Shown here in pieces: positions 1 through 12,300 of a stretch of 64,000 nt of DNA. This DNA is from Diphasiastrum complanatum (lineage: Eukaryota; Streptophyta; Lycopodiopsida; Lycopodiales; Lycopodiaceae). Made by a program: the position numbers and the translations under genes. How positions within the stretch are numbered: position 1 is the first letter of the stretch; each line of letters starts with the position of its first letter. The notes below the pieces were generated by a model. The model was not told the origin of the DNA and made no database searches. It saw nothing but the letters and a program-made list of their open reading frames with translations. The stretch covers positions 20,092,685 to 20,156,684 of the forward strand of contig CM055098.1 of assembly GCA_029204225.1 (NCBI GenBank), given 5' to 3'.

Positions 1-10
1 ACTCTTACAC

Positions 11-376
11 CTCCGATCACCATCTTGAGTATGTAGAAACTTGCCATCAGCCCTGCTACCCTTCTTGGCAGCAGCTTCAAAGTGTTCTAATTGTTTTTTC
101 AATTTCGCATTCTCACTCATCATATATTTCATCTGAATGTGAACCTCAATAAGTGGTTGCAAGAGTCCTAGTTTGTTCCGCAGAAAAAATGTGTCCAACC
201 TTCCAAAAACTGGAGTATGCTATCTAAGATAAACATTAAATGCATTCAAATTGAATTCACAAGAGTCAAATTGTAAATTTGATCAGATAAGAAATTAGGA
301 CATATACTTCAAATCTTGCTGCTTCATGTTCGCATTGAAGATCTTGGTAATGGGCCTGTAAGTCAAGAAGCTCCTC
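11..376 (-). CDS. Kinesin exons 16 and 17, running off the left edge
   Basis: Exon 16 (376-308) encodes [17 protein letters not shown] and ends in ARFE before donor GTATAT. Exon 17 encodes [19 protein letters not shown] and more, starting at 132 (acceptor TTCAG) or at 144 (acceptor TTGAG, adding VHIQ). A possible donor GTGTAAGA at 10-3 would end it at 11. If that donor is not used, the exon continues outside the window. Confidence 0.8.
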
Positions 377-3300
377 CTGTATGTGCAATTACAATTATCA
401 GCACCGACTTAAACACTGATTTTAAACAGGATAACAGCAGAGAAACTATTGAAAGATGGAAAACAAAACATGATTGAGTATAATTGAAAGCATTTAACTG
501 GCAAACATTGGCAATGAGGAGAGGAACAGATGCAGTATGATTGCCACTTCATATTCTGGCAACCACATACTATCTTCCTGCAGACAAATAACTGCTACAA
601 AACTAGATCACCAAAAGCACAGAAGTTCTGAGTCACCATTAAGAAGCACTATTATTTTCCTCACGACTGAAAATCAAATATTTAGCAGAAGAGAGCAGGC
701 CGTCCTAGCCACGCTAGCCACACCTCATTTGCCCCCATTCTCTCAGTTGATGATCGACGCCGACGTTCAGCAACATACATACGAGCACCTGGATCCACAA
801 AAGTGAATTCGCTATCGTTTGCCAAGCCTTCATCGTTAGTTTCAGGATTTATATTACCCAAAGTTTCTCCTGCTTTTCTTATAGAATTCCCCCAAGTGCA
901 CTCATCTTCCTCAGACAGTTTTTCGAATGGAGGGGGCAATGGAAGTAGTCTGTCACGCTTTCTTGAAACAGAGCTATCAAAGGGTTTCTTGAATGAAGAC
1001 CTCTTCAATTCGGAAAGCTGTCATGATTACAGTTACATCAGAAACTATATTAATTTGATATTAACAACCCTGGGCTAAGAATGACTCATTCCAAAATTCA
1101 AAGTGATTAATATGAGATGTTATGCATCAACATTGACCGAAATCTGAATCAAAAAATACAATCTTCAACCTCTACCTTTGGATCTGAAGCTGGAATGCGT
1201 GGGCACCATGTTTCACGGCGGTTATTCTGCAGTTTTGAGATTTTAACAACATAGAAAGATATCAACTAGTTTACAAACAAAGGTTGGGTACGAGAAACAT
1301 CACAGATACAACTATTGCATACATTTCTTATTCATTGTAATTTGTACACACATAGTTAAAAAGCAAATTTACATATCAGTCTGTAGAATCAAGGAAAGAG
1401 GCCATAGTTTGCAAAAATGTTCTGACTTTAGAAATAAACAACAAACTCAAACCTTTCTGGTACGTCTTTCATAGACACGGTCGTCAACAGCAGAATTGAT
1501 AACCATTGTACTCAAGTTTTCGATTTGTTCCTTCCACCGACGCTCACGTTCGGCCTTGTCTTTCTTCTCCTCTTCAAGCTCTAAGGCCATTCGCTCTCTC
1601 TCCAACTCAGTCTGTGAAAAGGTTTCAACAAAATATTTTAAAAGGTTCCTGTTTGTCCTATAGTTTCCAGTTAGTCAAATAGAGTTGATTCGAATAATGA
1701 TTCAAAGCGGTTCAAATTGGTTTGAATATTTCTAAAGTTTGAAACCGCCTACTGCAAAAAGATCTGTCTAAAATCTGATTCTATTGTGGAAAAACACGAA
1801 AAATGCAAATACTACATTCCATTTAAAGTGATTTAAAAAAATTTGAATTGCAATTGACTAATTTTGGAAAGATGCATGCCTTCAATAGCGTATTCCGCAA
1901 GTCGAGAATCTCATCTTCCAAGTGGTCCGAATGGGACTCCTGAGTAAAAGCACATTATCCGAAACTATCAGATATATGAAAAGAGAAAGAAACCAACTCC
2001 AGACTAATGTGGCACGTCACTTGTTGAAAATGCTGATCAGAGAAATTTCTTTACTTGTAGCTTGTTCCTCAATTCTTCAATTTCCCTTTTCTGACGTTTC
2101 AACAAAGCAGCATCAGTCATAACCTGCCATTGAAGAAGAAGACTTAGATGAAAGTAAACCCAGACATATATTATCATTTAAGCAAAAGAATGCAGCACGT
2201 AGATTGAATGAAGTTGTGCTGAAAAGCCGACCTCGTTGACTTGAGCACAATTCGTGACTCTTATGGCTCTGCTGGCAAATTGAAGAGTGCCTTTAGTCTC
2301 ATCTACATGCACCTGCACACACAGGTTTGAGAAATTTTTAGAATTCAGGTCCACAGTAGTCATACTAGTCATAGTAACATGTAATCGCAATCCGGAATTT
2401 TCTGAATCAAGCTGCAATTTGGAATAAAATGTTTTATTGCCTTTTTTGAGAATTTTAGGCCTTCAGTGAGAAATTCAGATTTTTGAATTGTTGTTTCAAA
2501 TTGTTTTCTTATTTTGATTCATATTGTGATTAGCATGATAAATTGACCGGTAATTACAGTAGATTTCGACGAAGTAACAGGGATCTTACAGGCCCAAATT
2601 GAGGCGACAACTCAGAGGATGGCAAACGTAAACAAGTTTTTTGGTGAAAGCACGTTCTTACAGATCACAAGTACCAAGAATCCAAGGGAACATGGGAAAC
2701 ATACGCCAGAAGAATTTGGCTTCAAGCTGACTTGCGAGACCCAAAAAAGAGGACACAGCCCCAGCCAAAGCAGCTCATTCTTCCAAGCGTGTAGAACCGT
2801 AGGATCAGTCAATTGAAGCTTTGCTTCAGTAAGAATAGCACAAATAGTATCACAGTAGTAGATGGTAGAAGATGAATGAAAAAGTGCAGCAGTTTGTTAT
2901 TAAGAGTAGGCTCGAGTATGGCTATATCAGTCTTAAATGGTGAAGAAAAATGATATATACTGTGTTAGAAGTATAAGAATTGTTTTGGTGAAAGTTCTTG
3001 TGAATATCTTTAAGGTGTTTGCTAAAATCAATGCATGTGTGATGGGGAACAGCATAAGTAGATTCTGTGATTTACTGTTGCTCAACAAGGTGTGTTAACA
3101 CCGTATAGCACTAAAAGACACAGATTGATGAGAACAATGCAGCAGTTTAGCGACATAATCCACATACCTATGATGCAGTTTGTCATTCACGAAGCAACAC
3201 TCATTGTTATGCTGAGGTTAAAAACTAATATTATGTAGTAAGACAATGCTGATTCAACACAAAAGATGCAGTAGGATTGATGATTGAAAGGGCTAAGGAG

Positions 3301-6300
3301 TAGAGGACTTGTATGCTGAGGTTACAAATTTATACCAGGTAGTAAGACGATGCTGGTTCAACACAAAGGATGCAGTAGGATTGATAATTGCAACGGGTAA
3401 GAAATAGAGCACTTGTATAATTATAAAAAAACCCAGAAAGTTGGCTCATAAAGCTAGAGATCTTTCTGTGCTTTATTTTTGTATATTGTTCATCACAGAG
3501 CAGTCAACACGTAAGACAACACAGTCTATATAATTTCAATTGCTAAGCAAGAACTGCTAGAGTCACAATGACAGGCACACACAGTCAACCGAACTGAGAT
3601 CAAGTGACATAAAAGGTGGCACCTCTGTGCCTACAAATGAGCTGTAGCCATCGTCCGAGGCAATCCAAATCAATTTGAGTCAATTCGACATTAGCATCAC
3701 AATTCGAATCTAGAACTGATTAAAAAATATTTGATTGTCAAACAATCAAGGTTTGGACATAGGCCTACATTAAGGAAGGAGAAGACTATCAAACACTTGC
3801 CGGATGTGGTATTGAGCAATGCATGTTGTTTATGGTGTGTTATCATTTGCGACACAGAAATAACATTAGGGCTACACCTAAGCAAAAGCACAATCAATTT
3901 ATGCTACAAACAGCTACTGTCAAAACAATCAGTAATCAAACAATAAGTTTATTGTTCTCCATAACAGAAGAAATCTTACCCAGGCTGGTGTTACATTACA
4001 AATAATGGCAGTTTTAGCATTGCCACCCAGTGCAGGCTGTAAAATTCGTGTCAATTTGCTGTCACGGTATGGAACATGACCCCTACAAAATATTATACTT
4101 ACAATATTATTGATAAATATCAAAGAACCAATCCCAGAATGTGTTTGTTCAACAAAGCACAACATTAAACATTAGCATATCATATGACAGCCCTATCCAT
4201 TAATGGTGTCCATGTGTACCAGAGTGGTATTGAACTCCCGACCTGAAGGTGAGGAAAGGAACCATCAACCAACACAGTCACATTTTGTTGCATGGCATCT
4301 AATGATTGAGCACCACAACATTGGAGCAAGACAAAGCATAACTGTGCCAAACTGCCACATTTGTTGAGCAAAAGATTAGGATAGTTACCCCAAATTCTCA
4401 ATGCCCTCACTCAATTTGTTGATAACAGTTCCTAAAGTCATCAAGCTTTTATTGATATGGGACCCTTCCTTCAAACGTGCACCCTCAGCTCCTGTTTTTG
4501 CAACACGCTCTGAACCGGCAAGGTCCACCAGATTCTGTTCATGTATGAAAACATTAGCACGCATAGTGATGAAATCTGTGAAATGAGGCAAAAACTACAA
4601 GTAGAACTTTTGCAATTCTTTGTCTCTATGTTACACATTATACAGATCAACAGTTAGTATATATATGAGTAATGTCAAGAAGACCAGCATTCTTTCGATT
4701 TATCCTAAGTAGAAACCTCAGACAAAGCTCGCATAAATATAGTCGTGGTTACAACAAAACTCAAGTCGAAGGGTCTCAAACTTTTTCAAAACTTTTTGAC
4801 TCACTGCAAGATTTGAACCTTTAATCTACTCCTAGCCAGAATTTTGAAATCATTTTAGATGAGTTTTCAAACATAGCATTTTAGGTAATAACTTTTGGAA
4901 GCTAGGGAAAGTGTGAAAGGTAGCTTTGGTGTCTTGTATAACAATATGCTATAAACACCTGATCCTACCTATTTTCACATACATTTTATACTTTTAATCT
5001 AAGTTGTGTCGGAGCACCGGAACGCTGCAGCACAGTTCCAAAAAAACTTGAAATTTTCTGTTTTTGCCACTATGCCCCATTTCACATACGTATTCCAGCT
5101 TTCTATTATTGGAAAGACTGCCAGCAGCACAAAGGCCCTGACATATTCTATAGAACCCACAGCTGAATAGGCATGTTAAGGCAAAAATGGAAAAGGAAGT
5201 AGGGCAGCATTTCATGATTGGTCAGAGAAGCAAATGTACTTACAGATGTATTGCTAGCATCCAGCCTTGGCCAAAGCATGTTCAAGCAACTTTCTCAAGA
5301 CAATAGATAACAGTAGATAACATTTTTAATCAACTATAAAACCTACAGGGAAATACATGTGCTTGATCAAGCCTTCAGCTACTGTGCTGTATTAGCCTGT
5401 ATATGCTTTGCTAGTTAATGTTACATATCCGAACTTCAAAGAAGGCCTTCCTGAGTAGCTCTTGACACATTGTTGTTTGCATCAAATTTCAATAGTGATG
5501 TATAATATTTCAATTGTTTTTACAGGCCTACATGTTTTTTCTCACTCCCACACATGGTTCCAAAAAAATTTCAAAAAAAAACATAACAGCGTTCCGATCT
5601 GGAACGCTGCTAATTTCCGGAACAGCTCCGGAACTCTCATTCTGGAGCTCTCCCCGAACATAGCGTTCCGGAACGGGACACATCTATGCTTTTGATACAG
5701 TGCTCAATTTGAATCTTCCAAAAATTGTTCAAATCTTTGAATCCATTTCAAACTCAAATCAGACCTTGCTGTAGCAGTGATTATAATGCACAAGAAGATA
5801 AGGATATACCAAAACTGAGACTCGCACAGCATCACAAACTTGTATAGTTGTTCCTGCTGGGCCATCCTGACTTTTGTCCCGACTTTCAATCACCTGTTTA
5901 GTTGAGTCAAAAGCTTTTTAGAATACATATTACATATCAAACAAGAACGTTGTGGTGTATCACAAAGGCATTGCCAGAAATTTCTTGATTAAAACATGCG
6001 ATTGTCTTGGATATAGCTATTTTTTAAACCTAGTTGTTGTGGAACTATTTCATAGTAGTTAACAATTCCTTTTCTTACCTCAAGAATTGAACTGTGATTC
6101 AAAGTGTATGCTTGAGTACAGATATGATAATAACAATAACATATATAAAATGATTTGTGAATGCAGATAGATAATCTTTATTTAATTCTTGTTGTTGGTG
6201 ATAATGGCAGTGCAAGATGCAGGTTGAGACCCTAGGGATTCATGCAATAAAAATAGAGGGACACAAAGTTTTTGCTACTTGCATATGAAGTTCACCTAAA

Positions 6301-9300
6301 GAGTGGGCATGCATGCAAGAAAAAGAGAGGGGCATGAGTTTTTGCTATGTACATACTACAACTTGATATAGAGGTGCATCTAAAGGACCGAGTTCTTGCA
6401 ATAAAGTCCTTAGCAATCTGGTAAAGCTTTTTGTGCGCACATCCCTCAACGATTTACGACATTGTTGACTTTTGCATAAACTCTTTTGACCAACTTCAAC
6501 ACATAGTATTGCCTTTTGCAAGGCAATGCCAATAAACTCGATTTGTTCATTGTGAATATTCGTATAATGCATAAGCTATGCAAAGAAGTAAATTTGTTGC
6601 AAGAAATTGTGACCCAAATCAGCCATCTAAATTGTTACTGAGTTCTTGCAATAAAGTTTAGCAATCTGGCAAAGCTTTTTATGCACACACACCCTTAACG
6701 ATTTACGACAATGACTTAATGTTTACTTTTGCATAAACTCTATTGCCTTTTGCAAGGCGATGCCAATAAACTTGATTTGTTCATTGAACATTCATATAAT
6801 GCATAAGCTATGCAAAGATGTAAATCTGTTGCAAGAAATTGTGACCCAAAGTGACCATCTAAATTGTTACCAATTCATATCACTTAGTTTGCAATATTCA
6901 GTAATTCCAAACACATCCATGCGACACGTAGATGAAAGATATAGACAATGTAACAAGAATGTGCTCCTCATAATCCTATACACAAAAAATTTTCCATCCT
7001 AGAAATTTTTATATAAATGCTTATAATAGTACTAGCCATCATGGTCAAAAAACTTTTATGACCCTAACAACCACTAACCAAAAGATTATGATGTTATAGG
7101 CCAAACATCATGTAGGAGAGATTTATATTGACCATGGGTCTGCACTTGTTGTAATTTGCCAACTCTTTGACACTATGGTGGTCCCCTCAACCCTATAACA
7201 TCAAAGACATGGAGTACTAGCCTGACGGTTACCGAGTGGGCACGCATCTCACGACTTCAGATTCATATGCTAACTCGGATGATACGGGCTAAGCCCTCTA
7301 TACCACATCATATTATATTGGCGGAGTTTGTCATCCCCCCTATTCAACTCGCGGCATTGTTCCATATTGTCACATTCATACAACGACTGGAGGATATTCA
7401 GGGTAGTGGCACACACTATGCTGCAGCAGCTTTGTCATCATCCCAGCACTTACATTCTGAGGGACACTCCTTCTCGTGGTATTCCCAGGCCTGTCGTCTT
7501 CTCTCCACATGGGGTATTCATATTATGGATCTACCAGCTGGTACTCATCAGTATGTTCGAGGACACCTGTATAGGGCATATCTTCAGAGCACTTGGCATC
7601 TGGGGTGAAGACGAAGTTTTATCGGGCACACTTTCTATCTGGGGATCCCGCTGGGTATCCTATTGTACCCGAATATTTGGTGGATAGTATCTCACACAGA
7701 CTGCGGATAGTGATGGGTCAGTTTCGGGTTTCCTCTCACCAATTAGCCATTGAGACTAGCAGATACAGTGGCACCCCGAGAGATATTATTGGTTGAGGAC
7801 CCCAGATGTGTTGCACTGATGATCCAAGAGATGTCAGACCTGCGTATGGCGAGGCTAGACGCTGACACCTCCCTCTTGATACAGTTGAGCATACATGAGT
7901 GTTTATCCCGTCGGAGACAGAGACAGGAGAGTAATAGTACTGATGGAGAAGCTGAGATTTCAGATGCTTCCATACATAGACAGCAGAGACAGTGAAAGAC
8001 GACCAGAGAGACAGCCAGCGCCCACAGGCCATAGCCTACAGTTTCACGGCAGCAGAGACGACAACGTCCATCCACTCAAAGACAAAGATCCGCAGTTCGC
8101 TCAATGACAATGTCACAACATACTATACATCCTTATTTCACAGGCGGAGAGACATCTATGGTACCATGATGATAGACTCTGCTTGTGCTAGTCACTATTT
8201 CTTGTTTTTCTGTAGTCTTGTTTCTTTTAGGTGGTAGAGCTTTCATGCTCCCACCGTGCATACTTGACATGTACCTGTTTTTAGCACAGTTAGGGTCTGA
8301 TTATCCAGGGTCGAAAAAATCAGACCCGATTCGACTCGATCTAGGGTCGAAGATGCCCAGATAATTTTCCACCTTGATCTGATCCGATCCAGGGTCAGAA
8401 AATCTCTGTTGCCAAAAAATGGTGCTCTTTTGACAGAGCCTTTGTGAAGTAACTTACTTCCATTAATTCTATCCTACAATAGACTAATTATACCTCCTTC
8501 CTTTGCACTTTCTCTCTTAAAAAGTGATACCTGATTTCGATATGCTTGCTTCGAGAATGAAATCTCGGATTGAGAGAGAGAGAGCTATGGTGCTTTGATT
8601 GTCACAAAAGATGGTCGTTGGATGTGACTGTGCAAGGTCGATTTCTGCTAGCAGGTGCCTCAGCCAAATTGCCTCCTTTGTAGCATTCGTGACAACAATA
8701 TACTCTGATTCGGTTGATGATAATGCTACTGAGGTCTGCTTTTAGCTGTTCCAAGAGATTGGGCCTTGATTGTATAAAAATTCAAATCTAGAAGTAGACC
8801 TTCTGGTATCGATATCTCCTGCCCAATCCACATCTATGTATCCTTCAAGTATGTTGGTAGGTTGGCTGCCTCCATAACAGATGCTAAGATGTTTGGTTGC
8901 CTGGATGTACTTCATGCATGCTATGTCAACATAACTATTGGTGATAGGACCAAGGAGGATCCATCTTCAAGGAAAGGTATATTTGTTGGATATAGTGAGG
9001 TGAGTAAAGCCTATCGTGCCTACACTGCAGCAGGACCTGCTTTTTGTGGCAAGGGTAGCTGATGCAAGGATGCGTGTGACGTTTTTTGACGAAGCATGCA
9101 ACGTTATTGATGCCAGTACCAGTACCCTGATCACTCAAGGCAGAAGGAAAGGTAATCTATATCACCTGAAGGTACGCCTGCTTGCAAATCAAGTGCATCA
9201 AACTCATGATGATTCGCCAGACACTCTGTGGCACAGAAGTCTATGCCACATGAACTCAATGGCACTTTACCAAGCAAGCCATCATGGAGCAATAGCAGGG

Positions 9301-12300
9301 GTCAGCATCTCGAATGCAACCAATTCGACCACCTGTGATGCATGTCTGAAGGGTAAGATGTCACACACTCCATTTGTCAAAGACTCCTACAAAACAACCA
9401 AGATTCTGGAGTTAGTGCATTCTGACATCTGTGGGCCTTTCAATGTGATCTCAGTAGGAGGCTCAAAGTATTACATAACCTTCATTGATGATTATAGTAA
9501 ATTTGCCAGAGTGTACTCTATTCAAAATAAATCTGAAGCACTTGATAAATTCACAGAATATAAGAATTGGGCAGAGAGATGCAAAGGCAACAAAGTGAAG
9601 CAGATCAGGACAGATCGAGGTGGCGAATACATCTCGAATAGATTCACTGACTTCTGCAATAATCGTGGCATCATTCACAAAAGGACTGCAACCTACAGCA
9701 CAACGGTGCTGCAGAGAGGAAGAATAGGACCCTGATGGAAGCTGCCAGATGCATAATGGCCTACTCGAAGGCTCCAAGGGTATTGTGGGCTGAAGCAGTA
9801 GCTACAGCTGCATACATCCAGAACAGGACAGGTACGTCTGGTGTCCCTCACACAACACCACATGAGTTATGGTGGGGTAGAAAGCCCAACCTGTCTCACA
9901 TCAGAATCTTTGGCTGTGCAGCTTATGCACATATTGCTGACAAGCTTCGAAAGAAGCTTGATGAGAAAGCTGAACAGGGATTTCTGGTAGGTTATGACAA
10001 CAATTCGTCATACTACAGAGTCTACATGCCAGACACGAACACTGTGACAACATGAGAGATGTCAGATTTGATGAGAGCAGGACGATGGCCAATGACGATC
10101 CTGTCAGCTATGAGGTTTTGGAAAGAAAGTACTATGATTTGCCACCAATGACAGAGGGAGCAGAGGACGACCACAAAAACGAAGATTTTCGAGCCGCTTC
10201 CCATTCGAGTGACAAATCAGAAGACGAAAGATTCGAGAGGCAGCCTGTAAACCAGGATTGTTCCAGACTGAGCAAAGCAGACAAAAGTGTTGTCCCAAGA
10301 CGATCTCCTAGAAGGTCGACAAGACCACGAAGAGCGCCAGCAAGATACGTGCCAGGCAGCTCTGCTTCTACATCAGAAGTGTTCTGTGGATTCAGTGGCG
10401 AACCACAGACTTTCGAGGAAGCGATTGAATGTCCAGAGAAGGACAAATGGATCCAAGCCATGAACGAAGAGATGGAATCCATGAGGAAGAACCAGGTATG
10501 GACATTGCAGCCATTACCACATAAGCGCAAGACTGTCAAATGCAAATGGATTTTCAAGCTCAAGTATGGACCGGATGGGAATGTCTCGAAATACAAGGAA
10601 AGACCGGTAGCGAAGGGATTTTCTCAGAGATATGGTATTGACTACTCTGAAATCTTCTCTCCTGTCGTCAAACATTCGTCCCTATGTCTGTTGTTTGCAT
10701 ATGCAGCTGCTTATGACCTCAGGATCCACATTGTGGACGAGAAGACAGCCTTCTTGCATGGTGAGTTAGACGAGGAGGTCTACATGGATCAACCCCCAGG
10801 ATATGTCTCGAATTCACTTCCTGATTATGCATGCAGAATGCATAGAAGTATCTACGGTCTGAAATAGTCAGCTCGACAATGGTACAAAAAGAAGGATCAA
10901 GCCCTGAAATCATTAGGATTCAAGCCACTGATGGCTGATTCCAATGTGTATGTCAGAGTTACAGATGGGCAGATCATTATTGTGGCTGTATATGTGGACG
11001 ACACTCTGATACTCTGCAAGAGTGAGCAACTGATTGCTGAAGTGAAGGAAGACATCTCGAAACATTTCGAGATCGTGGATCTGGGAGAAGCCAGGTGCTA
11101 CCTTGGCTTGCAAATTGAAAGGGACTATGAGGGAGGTAAGCTATACCTTCACCAGTCCAGATACACCCAAAAAATCCTAGAGGATTTTGGGATGCTGAAT
11201 TGCAAACCGCAAGAACGGTGCTGACAAACGATGATTGTCCGAGGACTGAAGAAGAGAAAGAACAAATGCAGTTCACACCTTACAGGAAGCTGATAGGTTC
11301 GCTGATGTACCTTGAAGACAACACACGCCCTGACATTGCTTATGCAGTGTTCAGGATGAGCCAATTCTGCACGAATCCAGGCTCAACACATTGGAAGATT
11401 GCAAAACGAATTTTGCAATATCTTCAATTAACGAGGGATTGTGGCTTGTGTTATTGTCATGATGCAAGTTTCAAGATGCTTTCCTACAGTGATGCTAGTT
11501 GGGCATCCCTCAAGGACGATTGTAACAGCGTCTCAGGAGGAGGCACCATCGCGTCAGAGCAGCAATTCTCTTGGTCAGCAAGAAGCATACCATTGTGGCT
11601 CAGTCATCCTGCGAAGAAGAGTACGTTGCATCAGCAAAGATGGCCAACAAAATAATTTGGCTCAAGCAGTTCCTGGACGAATTGGGCGAAACAAGAAACG
11701 AGCCTTTTGCAGATGGATAATACATCTGCAATACATCTGACGAAAGATCCTGTGTTTCACTCAAGGACGAAACACATCGCGATCAAGTACCACTTGATCA
11801 AGGATCTGATTGAGAAGATGCTGCAGACCACCTTCATCGGAACGAAAGTGCTGACATCTTCACGAAGGCCCTAGACAAAGGACTTTTTGAGAGACAGAGG
11901 AGCAGTCGTGGAGTCGTCAAGCTATCATGCTTTGAGAGGGAGCTGAAGAAACAAAACGTTTCTATTACCAAAGCTTTGATAGCTTTCAGCCCTCGCTCTG
12001 ACGAAAAAGTTCGCAAACACGAAAGTCAAAACACAAGAAGCGAAATGTTCGCGAACACCCTGACGAGAAGACACAAACGCAAGAGATTCACGAAAGAAAA
12101 TTTTTCGCGGTACAACAGGAGAAAGTCAGACGACGAGAAAGTCAAACGACTCGAAGCGACACGAAAAACGTCGCGACATCCTTTTCTGCCCTCACGCTCC
12201 AAAAGGGACCAGCAAGATCATGCAAGTACCCATAAGTACAGATATCTGATCTGATATCATGACATCAGCAGATACACTCTAGGTCATGGCTAATCTGCCA

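Larger units (their letters stand above)
9030..12250 (+). mobile_element. Ty1/copia element, internal part, decayed (intron 6)
   Basis: Plus-strand order is GAG-pre-integrase, integrase core, integrase C-terminus, reverse transcriptase, RNase H, which is the Ty1/copia order. The gag and protease parts and the 5' LTR are missing. Frames are broken near 9700, 10050, 10865 (TAG), 11220 and 11600. The sequence is notably rich in TCGA and CGAA for this AT-rich window, as is the element at 48.2-50.3 kb, so the two are probably relatives. Confidence 0.9.
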
